Source: Diplodia intermedia (Eukaryota > Ascomycota > Dothideomycetes > Botryosphaeriales > Botryosphaeriaceae). Taken from it: a stretch of 64,000 nt of DNA. Below are positions 1 through 11,200 of the stretch, in pieces. Under the pieces are notes generated by a model. It had not been told where the DNA came from and made no database searches. It saw nothing but the letters and a program-made list of their open reading frames with translations. The DNA lies in contig JAKEKT010000080.1 in assembly GCA_021495925.1 (NCBI GenBank), positions 105,435-169,434 of the forward strand. The letters run 5' to 3'. Within the stretch, counting starts at the first letter, position 1, and the number at the start of each line of letters is the position of its first letter. Position numbers and translations under genes: made by a program.

Positions 1-91
1 AGCGCGTTTTCGGCGCGCGTTGTCCCGCAAACCACCCACTTCGATCATTGTTCCTGCCCGCCACCGCCCAAAGACTTCACAGACTCTTGCA

Positions 92-1144
92 ATGTCCCCA
101 GGCGCTATAGAAACCGTCATCGCTCCCGAGAACCCCCCTGCCTCCCAGAAGGCGTCCGCGCATCCTGCTGCCGGCTCGTTCGTTCGCCACGAAGAGTACC
201 AGTACCTCGACTTGATCCGCGACATTCTCGAAAATGGCGAACATCGCCCCGACCGCACCGGAACGGGCACATACTCCATCTTCGCGCCCCCGCAGCTGAA
301 GTTCTCTCTTTCCCGGCCCCCGTCCAGCCCGGAGGAAGCGCCGACGCCGATACTCCCGCTTCTCACCACGAAGCGTGTCTTCCTGCGCGCGGTTGTTGCC
401 GAACTTCTCTGGTTCGTCGCTGGCACCACATCCTCCAAACCTTTGTCTGAGGCCGGCATTAAAATCTGGGACGGCAACGGGTCGCGCGAGTTCCTCGACA
501 GCGTGGGTCTGTCTCACCACGAAGAGGGCGACCTGGGTCCAGTATATGGCTTCCAGTGGCGCCATTTTGGCGCCGAGTATGTGGATGCGAAGACAGACTA
601 CACGGGGCGGGGCGTCGACCAGCTGGCCGATGTCATTGACAAGCTCAAGAACAAGCCGTACGACCGCCGCATCATCATGAGCGCGTGGAATCCGGCAGAT
701 CTAAAGAAGATGGCCCTGCCCCCTTGCCACATGTTCGCGCAGTTCTACGTGAGCTTTCCGCGCGCGAAACGGGGTGAGAAGGGCGAGGAGAAGGAGAAAC
801 AGGCGGAGGAGCGCGGGGTGCTCCACTGCCTGCTTTATCAGCGGTCTTGCGACATGGGTCTCGGCGTGCCTTTCAACATTGCGTCGTACGCTCTCCTCAC
901 GCACATGCTGGCGCACGTCTGCCATCTGACCCCTGGCACGTTGACGCACACCATGGGCGATGCCCATGTCTACCTCGACCACGTCGATGCACTAAAGGTG
1001 CAGCTGGAGAGAGAGCCAAGAGACTTCCCGGAGCTTTCGATCAAGAGGGAGAAAGGCGGCACCATCGATGAATGGTCTGCCAATGATTTCGCGGTCAAGG
1101 GTTACGATCCGCACAAGACGATTGCTATGAAGATGTCGGTCTAG
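92..1144 (+). CDS. cdc21: Thymidylate synthase
   Basis: Thymidylate synthase converts dUMP to dTMP using methylene-tetrahydrofolate, the last step of de novo dTMP synthesis. The 350-residue single-exon product carries the family motifs in order: RPDRTGTGTYSIF near the N-terminus, the LLWFVAG helix, GPVYGFQWRHFGAEY, the active site LPPCH with catalytic Cys at about residue 212, the nucleotide-binding stretch QRSCDMGLGVPFN, and GDAHVYLDH near the end. A Lys/Glu-rich insert of about 15 residues precedes the QRSCD segment. I chose the ATG at 92 because the open frame upstream to position 20 has only a TTG, and the family domain begins about 35 residues after this ATG. All key residues are present, so it should be functional. 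The gene lies near the left window edge, so its promoter is largely outside. Confidence 0.97.
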   Translation: MSPGAIETVIAPENPPASQKASAHPAAGSFVRHEEYQYLDLIRDILENGEHRPDRTGTGTYSIFAPPQLKFSLSRPPSSPEEAPTPILPLLTTKRVFLRAVVAELLWFVAGTTSSKPLSEAGIKIWDGNGSREFLDSVGLSHHEEGDLGPVYGFQWRHFGAEYVDAKTDYTGRGVDQLADVIDKLKNKPYDRRIIMSAWNPADLKKMALPPCHMFAQFYVSFPRAKRGEKGEEKEKQAEERGVLHCLLYQRSCDMGLGVPFNIASYALLTHMLAHVCHLTPGTLTHTMGDAHVYLDHVDALKVQLEREPRDFPELSIKREKGGTIDEWSANDFAVKGYDPHKTIAMKMSV

Positions 1145-2139
1145 ATGGAAGGGAGCATTAGGACGGGCGTTTCGGGGTCCGGGTGGCTTGGCAATGACAC
1201 AGGATTGGGCGGCTAGTAAACATAATTAGAGTTGTCTCATGCACGATTCGGTAGGAAGTTGGGGACCTGTCCGAGACGGCCGAACAGCTGATCTCGTTGC
1301 TGAGGGAATCGAAGCATGCAAGCGGTGTCGGAAGAAACGATAGGCAGAGATAGCAGCGGATGTCGAGATTCGTGGTCCTCTTAAAGCCAATGTCGTCGTC
1401 ACACAAACACAGTCCCGCGGCAACGAAACGCAAGCAGGAGCCGATCGCCGCTAGAGCTTCCAGAAATACGAGAGCTTGCCCGCAAAAGCCGGGGAGGTGC
1501 CCCTTGGCGGCGATGAGTGACGGCAGCGGGACAGCCTGGGCGCTACGGAAAGGAGCAGCGTGCATTAGCGCCCAGTTCGAGCGGGTCGCACGGGAGCGAT
1601 TCAACAGAAGCCGGAGTTTCAGAGAGCGCTGGGCCCGATAATGTTCGTGTTGAGCCGAGCAGGAAGGGCGTGGCTGGGATGGAGTGGACGGCGGCCGAGC
1701 CCGCGCACGCCCAAAGCTCCGCCCACAGCTCCCCCGCCCGGTGCTCCTCTTGAACAGCCTGCCTGCCTGTCCGATTCGTACTCTCGTTTTGCTGAAGTCC
1801 CAGTCGCTCGCTGCAGTCGCGTGCCGTCCCGCGCCAATTGCAGCGCCCCTCGCATCCGCTGCTGTTGTGTTTGCCGCCGCTGTTGACGCTCCTCGCCCAG
1901 CCACCGCCCCGGCTTAATATTCGCGCTATCGCTCCACCATCACCACCACCACCAGCTTTTCCTGCCATCGCAATATTCCTCCCCCCAAGATCAGCCCCCA
2001 ACCACCTCGTACCGCGGAGCCAAACCTGTTCGGCTCCCACCGCACCACCGGCACCATTGCGACCGCTCACCCTCGCGCAATAAAGCCAATTCCTCACCCG
2101 CGCTGCTCCACGCTCCCGCTCTCTTCTTGCTTCCGCACT
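1145..2139 (+). other. Intergenic region between thymidylate synthase and the coiled-coil protein gene
   Basis: This 1-kb stretch has long open frames on both strands, but none shows a recognisable domain or ordered splice sites. The last 300 bases on the + strand are strongly pyrimidine-rich, as is common in fungal promoters and 5' leaders, and run directly into the ATG at 2140. I read it as the 3' end of the first gene plus the promoter and leader of the next. Confidence 0.5.
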
Positions 2140-3227
2140 ATGTTCTTCAAGCGCCGCTCGCGGGCCAATTCTTATCTTGAGGAATCCGACTCGCCCACCA
2201 GCAAGACGTTCGAGAAGTACGAACGCCCCCCCTCCTCACGCCGCGACTCCGCCGCTCCCGCCACCGCCAGCCACGAGCCCCTCGCCCCCATCGAGAAGGA
2301 CACGCAGATGTATCCGCGCCAGAGCGGCCCCCAGGAGCCCTTCGCACCCCAGCGCACCATGAGCGGCCACAACGCCATGCCGCCCATGGACCCGTCGCAT
2401 GGCGCTATGGGAATGCCCATGAGCGGCGGCATGCACATGAAGCCTTCCGAGCCCTCTCTCGGCGCCCCCGACCTGCTTACCCGTGCCTTCAACGAGGCCG
2501 TGAGGCCGTACACCGAACGGATCGACCAGCTGGAAGGCCAGATCGCAGAGCTCAACGCCTGGGTCGAGACGTTGGAGCAGCAGAGAGCCGAAGTGCACTC
2601 TTGGATTGACAAGAGGGGCCTGCGTCCTGGTACGATTGCCCGCCTCCTTTCCGCGACGGCCGCTTTCGACTGTGCTAATAGGCCACAGATGTCCCTCCTA
2701 GCATCGCGAAGCAGATGGATCGCGACGATCCCGCTGCTGCCGGCACTCTCAACGCCCAGCTTGACCGCAAGATCACAATCGTCAACTTCGATCTCCACCG
2801 TTTGCAAGACGACCTCAACGATAGCATCTCCGCCTCCCACTTTGCCTCTGCCATGGCCAAATTCCTTCCGGACATCGCACGCCTTGCCTCGCTTCGCACC
2901 GGCCCGCGCTACGCCTTCGATCTCATCCTGAAGCTGGGCGGGAACCTCAACGCCCACGGTGGTTTGGACACTGGTGATGCCGAGGACATTGCCGCACGCC
3001 GCGACTTCTACGGTCGCCTCGACCAAGCCATGGTCGATGTTGTTCGCCGTCGATTCGACGAGGGCGAAGACTGGCCGGTCCAGCGGGAGATCAAGCGCAT
3101 CGAGAAGACCGCTGCTTACTTGCGCAACTTCGGCGTTGAACCGTACTTCCCCGCCACTCTTCACCTCATGGAGAGCAAACTTCACGGAGCCAACGGGGCC
3201 CAAGGAAGTCCTCCCGGATACACGTAA
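2140..3227 (+). CDS. Uncharacterised coiled-coil protein, two exons
   Basis: Two exons, 2140-2629 and 2689-3227, give a 342-residue protein. The 59-nt intron has donor GTACGA, a CTAAT branch site and acceptor CAG, and the join keeps the frame (GLRP then DVPPSIAKQMD). The first third is charged and Pro/Met-rich, with low-complexity stretches. Residues about 115-155 are predicted by eye to form a short coiled coil (RIDQLEGQIAELNAWVETLE). The C-terminal half is a regular helical domain rich in Asp, Arg and Leu, ending in a Gly/Pro tail. There is no signal peptide or membrane segment. I do not recognise the family. Length, codon use and a clean intron argue that it is a real gene, probably conserved in ascomycetes. 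It shares the + strand with both neighbours, but no functional link is evident. Confidence 0.85.
2630..2688 (+). other. Intron of the coiled-coil protein gene
   Basis: GT-AG intron of 59 nt with a CTAAT branch site about 14 nt before the acceptor. Reading through it leaves the correct frame, whereas splicing restores it. Confidence 0.85.
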
Positions 3228-4913
3228 GGACTACCTTCCTCGACAATCATTTGTCCGACCTTCTCTTCTTCGACCGACAACTTTTTCTTGCAACGACTTT
3301 CAACGGTCCAGCAACCTTTTCCCCTTTGTACAACTTCATCAAAACACTTCTGCGAGAAGGAAACCGGATTCTAATTTGCTTATTGTTTCTCAGCAGTCGA
3401 AATGGTAGTTTGCGCGAGAGGAGAAGCATGCAAAATGAAAGGAGCAGCATGCAGAACGAAAGAAGCAGCTTAATCGTTGAAGATTGACTCCTAAGAGACC
3501 TCGGTGAGGAGGCAGAGGAGCAGGCGGACGCCGAAAAAAAAGAAAAAGACCACTTGTGGTACATTCTATAACCTCGACATCCTGTCGAGGGAACTGCGAC
3601 AGAGCTCTCGTGCACAGCCGACCGGTCGCACACACGCTGGACGGTACGATGCGCCAGATTTCCAGGTACCATCGCCGGCCATTTCCCCTTCCTAACTTGT
3701 TCATCATTGCGAACTTTACTGCTCTCACAGCTTTGATTTTCTCGTTTTCCACCAAACGGCCGGTCCACTCTGTTTTCTCCTTTCCTTTGGATAGGGGTTG
3801 GACGATCGAGCGTTCCCTCGCAATGACGATAACGACCGCATTACGACCAAGATTCCCTTCCGCAGCCCCTAATCCCGATTTGCTTCCGTTTTCGATTTAC
3901 GAATTTCCTTGATGCGATTACTTCTGGCGTTCTCCGGCCTTCGATTCATTTCCTGTTATTTTACTTCCAAATGCTTCCTTTTCTCTTCTTGCGGCGGATG
4001 TAGTTCGTGAGTACAGTGATACCAGGGTTGGGGGTTTTAGGGTAAAACAGATGGGTCTTTGGCTACACTTTGAGCAAGCAGGCAAGCATAGCATTGTCTA
4101 GACTAATGATGATGACTAGCATACACTTTGACCTGACGATCTCGTACATGTTTCGCGCCCAACACAATGGATACTTCGTGTAAATCCTCAAGCCACATGC
4201 CAATGCATGTCCCGCCCCGTCGCTCTTTTGGACACGCCACAAGCAAGCGAGATGTGGGGTTCGTCGTGCGCTAAAGAATTACCAAGTTCGAGTCTCACTC
4301 GCAAGGGAAGCAGGAGAGAAATCTTGGTTGCTGGTAGAGTGAACGTAGGCGTTTCACTGACCTTCTTCCTCGGTGAATACAACCAGCGCTGAACCGATTG
4401 GTGCCTGGACAAGCTCGTGGATGACTGCAGCGGGTCAGCTGTGTCCACTGATCCGGACGCTTATGCATATACTAGAAGTTTCCCCGCTCTCTCACGGTGT
4501 CTGGCCAGCGGCCAGAAACTTTACAAGTGCATCGAGAGCCAGGTCAAAGCATACGGAACCAGTGAGTAACAGCAGGTGTGCAAAAGCTTATGGGCACTTC
4601 CACAACAGACGATTGTGTTCTCAGCGTGGCGGTTGTCAAGTCCAGTCAGCCACCGTCATTGCACGAAGACCCCTGGCAAGGTGGTGCAGCACATGGAAAA
4701 GCCGACGTAACTGCGAACGCAAGTATATGTCAGAAACCACGCCATCCTTGTTCAGATGGTCGCTTCAACGATGACAACGCCAAAAGGCCCCGTGCTGACC
4801 ATCTCTCCTCTCCATCAAGGTAAGCGTGCCGAGGCCGAGGATATATCTGCCACCGCGTAGGTGTTTTCTGCGGAATACTGTATGAATTATTCTTTCATTT
4901 TCTGCTCCCCAAA
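3228..4913. other. Intergenic region with no supported gene
   Basis: About 1.7 kb between the coiled-coil protein gene and the MYND gene. Only short open frames without domains occur, on both strands. A T/C-rich stretch near 3700-4000 may be the 3' untranslated region of the upstream gene. No RNA gene is visible. Confidence 0.5.
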
Positions 4914-6236
4914 ATGGACGGCCCCAGAGAGCTATGTTTGGCATGCACCAAGCCCGCCGCGAGCACCTGCGCCCGTTGCCACTGCAGCAGGTATTGCTCG
5001 AAGGACTGCCAGGCGGCCGACCACGCAACCCACAAACTCCTCTGCCGGGCCTACTCATCACTCAAACGTTCGGTACGACCCAGCCACGAGCACAAGCTCG
5101 GCATCCTCTTCCCGCCGGATGACCGCAAGCCGAAGCTCGTATGGGTGCACTTCTCGTGGTACGAGGACGACGAGGACTTCGACGATAGCTTCACCAGTCG
5201 TTTCCAAATGGCGGATAGTGCGGCGCACCTCGGCGAGCATGGGGCGGAGAGCCAGATCCAGTACAACACGGTGTTGCAGCGCGAGCTCCCCAACACGATC
5301 CGCATCGCGTACCGGGATGCCTTCCTCAAGGACGGCTCACATCCAAACCTCGCGATCCAGTCGCTACCTGTTCAGCGCGGCAGCATCTTCGACTGGCGAG
5401 GCCCGATCCTGGCGTACGGCATGCATGGGCTCGGGGTGGACCAGACGGTGAGCCGCGACCTCGACCTCAACGACTTGCGCCACCTTGTCGACTTCTTTGT
5501 CACGTACCGCAACAACGGAGGGGATGGCGATTCTCGCAACGATGGTGATAGCAGCAACAGCAACAAAAAGGTCAGGGGCGTGAAGATCAGCTGCCAGGGC
5601 GACCAGGACACCTTCGGGCTGCCAGCCTTCCAGGAGGTCGAGGTGCCGGCAACGCATCCCATCTTCGCAGGCGGCGACCACGACGCCCCTGAGATCGCCG
5701 CCCGCGTCGGCATCCCCATCCTCACGCGCAAGTACCCGGCTAGCTCGGCGTGGACAATGGACTCTCCGACCAAGCACCCGTTCGTCAACCAGGCCGCCAC
5801 CTCCCTGCACCTCGCCTGCTGCGACGACGAGGGCGCGGGTGCGGCGTGGGGCTGGGCGCCGGCGGCGTGGCAGCGCGACGTAGGCAGCGTGCTGGCGGTG
5901 CGGGAGGACCGCAAGCCGCTGCATCCGCTGCATGTTGAGGCGCTGTGCCGCTTCTGCCAGTTCGAGATGGGCCCCATGTTCGAGCACTCGCTGGGCCTGC
6001 ACGGCGGCACGCGGTCAAAGCCGCTGAAAAGGGAGGTCGTCCTAAGCCATGCCACGCGGCCCTTCTTCGAGCTTTTCTGGAGCAAGCTGCTGGATCAGAA
6101 GCTCAAGGAGAGCGACGGTGCGGCGAGTAAAGTCTGGGACCCGTATGAGGATGCCGAGGAGCACGAGCGCGGGATGGCGGCGCTGTTTGAGAAGCTCGGG
6201 ATCCAGGCGCATGGAATCGAAGCACCGGGGAAGTGA
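4914..6236 (+). CDS. MYND zinc-finger protein
   Basis: Single-exon gene for a 440-residue protein. The N-terminus is a complete MYND finger with spacing C8-x2-C11, C19-x2-C22, C28-x3-C32, H40-x3-C44, which in the family binds two zinc ions and mediates protein-protein contacts. The remaining 390 residues have no catalytic motif I recognise. There is no SET domain signature, so it is not evidently a SMYD methyltransferase. A central Asn/Asp/Ser-rich insert lies near residues 200-215. A stretch near residue 310 is rich in Ala, Trp and Gly. No signal peptide or membrane segment is present. Many filamentous fungi carry similar proteins with an N-terminal MYND finger and an uncharacterised C-terminal domain. 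The start is the first ATG in frame, and it lies only eight residues before the finger. Role unknown; a regulatory or adaptor function is inferred from the finger alone. Confidence 0.9.
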   Translation: MDGPRELCLACTKPAASTCARCHCSRYCSKDCQAADHATHKLLCRAYSSLKRSVRPSHEHKLGILFPPDDRKPKLVWVHFSWYEDDEDFDDSFTSRFQMADSAAHLGEHGAESQIQYNTVLQRELPNTIRIAYRDAFLKDGSHPNLAIQSLPVQRGSIFDWRGPILAYGMHGLGVDQTVSRDLDLNDLRHLVDFFVTYRNNGGDGDSRNDGDSSNSNKKVRGVKISCQGDQDTFGLPAFQEVEVPATHPIFAGGDHDAPEIAARVGIPILTRKYPASSAWTMDSPTKHPFVNQAATSLHLACCDDEGAGAAWGWAPAAWQRDVGSVLAVREDRKPLHPLHVEALCRFCQFEMGPMFEHSLGLHGGTRSKPLKREVVLSHATRPFFELFWSKLLDQKLKESDGAASKVWDPYEDAEEHERGMAALFEKLGIQAHGIEAPGK

Positions 6237-6608
6237 GACACTATCATGATATTGCTGTAGAGAGCGCGGCGGCAACGACTTCCTTGCCGGCCAGAGGTGC
6301 CGATTTTGGCAAGCGGGTCCGCAATGGCGTCAGCGGCAGATCAGCGTTCCCTGGGATCTGCCATCACCGTCCATCTGACATGGCGATACCACCTGCTGAG
6401 GGCCATGAGAATCCTCACCGAGTGGCCTGTTGGCGATGAGGCGAGGTCGAGCGGCGATGTCGTAATTCGAAAATTTGCAGCGCGCCGAGCATGCGCTTAG
6501 ACGCGGCTTCCCGACGTTGACATGACAATGATCATCCCACCATGTTGTCTCCTCCCCGTCCGACAACCCCTCCAACCCCCAACACCCTCTCCGCAACCCG
6601 CAGACACC
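6237..6608 (+). other. Promoter and leader of the cystathionine beta-synthase gene
   Basis: A 370-bp gap. The final 70 bases before the ATG at 6609 are C-rich and lead into a strong start context (CACCATGG). An in-frame ATG at 6522 lies in this leader but has a poor context and would add a Pro-rich extension not expected in the family. Confidence 0.6.
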
Positions 6609-7321
6609 ATGGCCTCCACCACCAAGCCGAGCATCCCGCCCGTCGTGCTCGACGCTGTCACCCAGCAGATTGGCAACACCCCCATGGTGCGCCTGAACAA
6701 GATTCCCCAGAGCCTGGGCATCGAGGCCACCGTCTACGCGAAGCTGGAGATGTTCAATGCCGGCGGCAGCGTCAAGGACCGCATAGCCCTGCGCATGATC
6801 GAGGAGGCTGAGCGCAGCGGCCGCATCAAGCCCGGCGACACCCTCATCGAGCCCACCAGTGGCAACACGGGCATTGGCTTGGCCCTCGTTGCCGCCGTCA
6901 AAGGCTACCGCACCATCATCACCTTGCCCGAGAAGATGTCCGCCGAGAAGGTCTCCGTCCTGCGCGCCCTCAACGCCGAAATCATCCGCACCCCGACCGC
7001 CGCTGCCTGGGACGCTCCCGAGAGCCACATCGGTGTGGCCAGGAGGCTCGAGAAGGAGCTGCCCAACGCCCACATCCTGGACCAGTACAGCAACGTGGAC
7101 AACCCGCTTGCCCACGAGTATGGTACTGCGGAGGAGATCTGGACTCAGACCGATGGCAAGATCACTGCCCTGGTGGCTGGCGCCGGAACTGGAGGCACAA
7201 TCACCGGTATTGCGCGGGGCCTGAGGAAGCACAAGCGGGACGTCAAGATCATTGCCGCCGATCCGCATGGAAGCATCCTCGCTCTGCCTGAGAGCCTGAA
7301 CGAGGAGAAGAAGAACCAGCC

Positions 7322-7357
<36 letters not shown>

Positions 7358-8279
7358 GGAGGTGCTCGACCAGAAGGGTGTCGACACCTGGTACAAGACC
7401 GACGACGTGGACTCCTTCCACTACGCAAGACGCTTGATTGCCGAGGAGGGTATTTTGTGCGGTGGAAGCAGTGGCAGCGCCATGTCTGCCATGGTCAAGG
7501 CTGTCAAGGACCTTGGACTCGGAAAGGACGATGTTGTCGTTGTCGTGCTCCCCGACAGCATCCGGAGCTATCTGAGCAAGGTTTGCCGAACAAGAGGCCC
7601 ATTTGGATGCACAACGAGTTAACAAGAGTGACAGTTCGCTGACGACGACTGGCTCGCCGCCAACGATCTGCTGCCTCCCACCCCTGCGCAAAGCCTGGCC
7701 GCCCCGCTCTCTCCCACGCTGACCAGCTCGAAGGATGCGTACCAGGGCGCCACTATCCGCTCGCTCCGGCTGAAGCCCGTCATGACCGTTGCCGCCGAGT
7801 CTCCCTGCGTCGAGGCTATTGAGACTATGCGCGACAAGGGCTTCGATCAGCTCCCCGTTGCCACGACCAAGGGCAACCGCTTGGTCGGTCTCGTTACCCT
7901 CGGAAATCTTCTCTCTTACATCAGCAATGGCCGCGCCTCACCCCAGTCGCCTGTCTCGGACGTCATGTTTGACTTCCGAAAGTTGTCGGAAACAGTCAGC
8001 GATCCTTCGGACCTGGGTGTCCAGGGCAAGGATAATCTCGTGTTGGGTGAGGACAAGGAAAAGGCCACTAAGAGGAGGAAGTTCGTCGAGATCACCAGGG
8101 ATACGCGCCTGAACGCGCTCAGCCGCTTCTTCGAGTGGAACAGCGCGGCAGTGGTCACGGAGAAAGATGATCAGGGTCACATGAAAGCAGTGGCTGTCGT
8201 CACGAAGGTCGACCTGCTCAGCTGGCTGGTCAAGCGCGGCAAATCCGAGGGGACCAACGGCACCAATGGTTTGCATTAG
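6609..8279 (+). CDS. cys4: Cystathionine beta-synthase
   Basis: Cystathionine beta-synthase condenses serine and homocysteine to cystathionine, the first step of reverse transsulfuration, using pyridoxal phosphate (PLP). Exons 6609-7580 and 7635-8279 encode 538 residues. The 54-nt intron (donor GTTTGC, GTTAAC branch site, acceptor CAG) joins YLSK to FADDDWLAAND. The catalytic core has the PLP lysine at about residue 56 in GGSVKDR, the substrate loop TSGNTG, the PLP phosphate loop GAGTGGT and the GGSSGSA segment. Two CBS repeats follow at the C-terminus (KPVMTVAAESPCVEAI... and FVEITRDTRLNAL...), a regulatory Bateman module. There is no N-terminal haem-binding extension, as in yeast. The start at 6609 has an excellent context. 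Length and domain order match the fungal family. Confidence 0.96.
7581..7634 (+). other. Intron of the cystathionine beta-synthase gene
   Basis: A 54-nt GT-AG intron located between the catalytic core and the linker to the CBS repeats. Unspliced reading ends at a stop inside it (7620-7622). Confidence 0.9.
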
Positions 8280-11200
8280 CTGTTTTCCGGGCGAAAGGGT
8301 GACGGGGGTTGTATATGAGGCATGGATGTTTGGCGTGCGGGATCAGCCCTGAGGGGGCGTTTTCAACAAAGAGAAATGGGCATAGAACAGCACTACCGGC
8401 GTTCATTATGTTTCTCTTTCCTTTCAAACGGCCATGATGCGCCGCAAGCAACGAAAGAAGAGGATCGCGAGATCAAACTTGTACATACGCATCGGGTTTT
8501 CGTTGTGGTCCGGTGTCGCTATCTGCTCAACCTAGATAGAGGTCCGACCCGCTATTGATCGCAACTCTTACCCTATGAAGGCAGTGGTAATTTCCATTCT
8601 TCTTTTGCGTTTCGGACAAGTATGCTTGTACTCGATCGCGTGACTGGGACGGTCCGGTCCGGCCCCCCATGGTCGCATCTCATCTCCATGTCCCGAATCG
8701 CTCACGGCCTCAAAGAGGGCGAGAGACAGACAGACACTAAGCATCGAATCTCTCGTACTGAGCCGCTAGATTCAGCCAAACAGAGAGGCGCCCGCACCTT
8801 CGTCTACCCGCAAGACGGCTGTTGGTTTTCTCCACGCCGGCGGTTGCTCGTCGCCTTCCCGCGCGCCATATGGTCCTTTCACCGCGCATCGCAATCTGCG
8901 AGAATGTGATAGCGGCTGTCTCCAAAGCTGTTATGTCACATGGCAAAATTGCATGCCCCAGTGTCACTTGGCAAGCGGAGACTACCAGAAAAAGGAAGTA
9001 CAGAGAGAAACAGAGGAAGAGAGGAAGATAGATCTGCCGGTAAGGGCGGTACTTCGCATGTTTTACCCGACCAAGGGATAGGCAAGTGACCTACAGTACC
9101 TGCTCAGGTCTCCACTTCTTCGTCTCTCCTGGGCGGGCGTATGCATGTGTGTGACTCGCGGCGGCGGCTACATACCTTCATGTCTCTCCACTTTTTTTCT
9201 TCGCTTTGTCGCCAACGACCGACGTACGTCGCTGACTAGCATTTGCCCTCTCCCCGTACCCAGGTGGCCGGTTCATCTCGCGAAAAGGACATGGGAGGGG
9301 AAGGCGTGGCGAGACAAGGAACGGAGTGGGCCTTGGGTTGGGTAGCCCTCGTTGGTGGTGTAAGAAATCAAAATAAAAAACCAGTTAGTTACGTTGAAGA
9401 AGAGCTGAACAGTGAGTTCGTATTGCCAACGTCCATCCCATGGACCCGAGTAGTGTCGTTTACGGCTGTTGTCAAAGTACGGATTACGAGGACAACAGTA
9501 GGGAGTAAGGGAGTCCGTAACTATTTTCCGCTAGGCTCTCATTGCGGTGCAGTCAGAGACAGGTGGTCAGACGAGCCGGCAGACAGGCAAATAGACAATC
9601 AGGCGAAGAACCAAGAGGGCGAGATGGTTGACAGGGCGGGAGGAACAGGATGAAATGGCGGTCAAGCAAGCTGTGGCGTCGTCCGGTTGCGAAGTGAGTG
9701 TCATGCTAGAAACGAAGAGGCTTGCTGCATCAAGCAGCATGCGCCACGGTGCGCGCATATCTTGTCTTTTCTTTATTTGCTTTTACATGGTAGCAAGAGA
9801 GTGAAGGGAGGAGGAGCATGACAAGGCCAAGCAGCATGGTTTGAGCGTCTGACGCCAGGGACGCCGGTGTGCCCTTGCCGATGAGTGGCTGGGACGCATG
9901 CAGCAGGGCGCTTCGTAAGGTTAGGCACATACAATACCGACATACATACACGCCCTAGTAGGCATGTAGGTACCCAGGGTGACGGACGCCCGCAGAGGGG
10001 ATCCAAAGAAAACATGCGAGTCGCGACATTTTCAATACGTCCTTGCTACCATCCTGGCCCTCTTCTCAAACCACATTCCAGCCGCGGTATGTATGCAAGC
10101 CATCGACCAACCGAAGCCTTTAGCTGCAGTCACGTCTGCACATGCGCGCAACGCTGGCTTTTGTGGTTTGTGCGGGGGGGGTTTTTTTTTTTTTTACTTT
10201 GCCACTGCTGCAGCTAAGAAGCCTCGGCGAGCGCTGCGTTCCTCACCAGATACAGAGAGATTGCAACAAGGAGAAGAAAATATTGGCTGCCTTGGGGGTG
10301 GATCAGACATTCGGTCTCTCCCGCTCCGTGTGTCTTGTCCCCGAACACCTACGTGTCTTTGCCTTGCATGGTTCCATGGCCTCCCATGCCCATCTCCATC
10401 ATCACCCAGAGGAAGGGGGAAAACCCCGCAGACTGCAGCCAGCCGTCAATGCGCGCCTTGAAAGCCTGCGTATTGCCCTGGTGCAACGTGTGTCTGACCG
10501 GTCAAGGAGCAGGGCGAGCACACGCATGCCCCCTCGAGCCGCTCTTCTGCTGCATCTTCCCTCATCAGCATATGCATGGTGGGCAAGCCGCCGCCCTAGA
10601 TCGCACGCGCCCCGTGCCCCCGCCCGCACGCATGCGTTCCCGCCGACAGATGGAAACGGGGCGAAGAGGCGCGGGCGCACGCAGCAGCGGCACAGACACG
10701 AAACGAAACCGCATGTTACTTGATGCGGCTCTCCACGTCTCGTCTCGTCTCGTCTCGTCTCATTTCTCGAGCAAGAGTGAGGCTCAATCCGCCCCCATCT
10801 CACCGCCGCCAAACTCTAATTTCCCCTCCCGCGACTGACTCGCGCCGCGCAAATCCTTCGCTCCAGCCACGGCGGGCGGAGAGGCCTCCACGCCTGGCCA
10901 TTTGTCCATGCGCGCTCCGGCACCAAGCAAGGCACCGAGATGCGCGCGATGGCAGGCAGGTCGTGGATGGAACGGGGATCGGTGTTGCGAGATCTGATGG
11001 CGACTCGTTTGCGCACAGACAGACCAACGCTTCGGGCCGGCGAGGCGGTCAGGGCGTGAGAGGACAAATCCAGCCCCGCCGATTCGACGAGTTCGCAAAG
11101 GCGGACGGGAGGGCGGAAAAGGGGGCGGCGGGAAGGACGGTGCGAGAGCGTTTTGCTTTACCGCCTAGCAGCGGTGCGGGCCGAACCTTGTCTTGAGCGC

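Noticed and set aside
1158..2097. Overlapping minus-strand open frames of up to 248 codons upstream of the coiled-coil gene
   Set aside because: Arg/Ser/Ala-rich composition, no domain, and they are antisense to a pyrimidine-rich promoter and leader.
6522..6608. Upstream ATG extending the cystathionine beta-synthase frame
   Set aside because: Weak context and a Pro-rich extension not expected in the family; the ATG at 6609 has a strong context.
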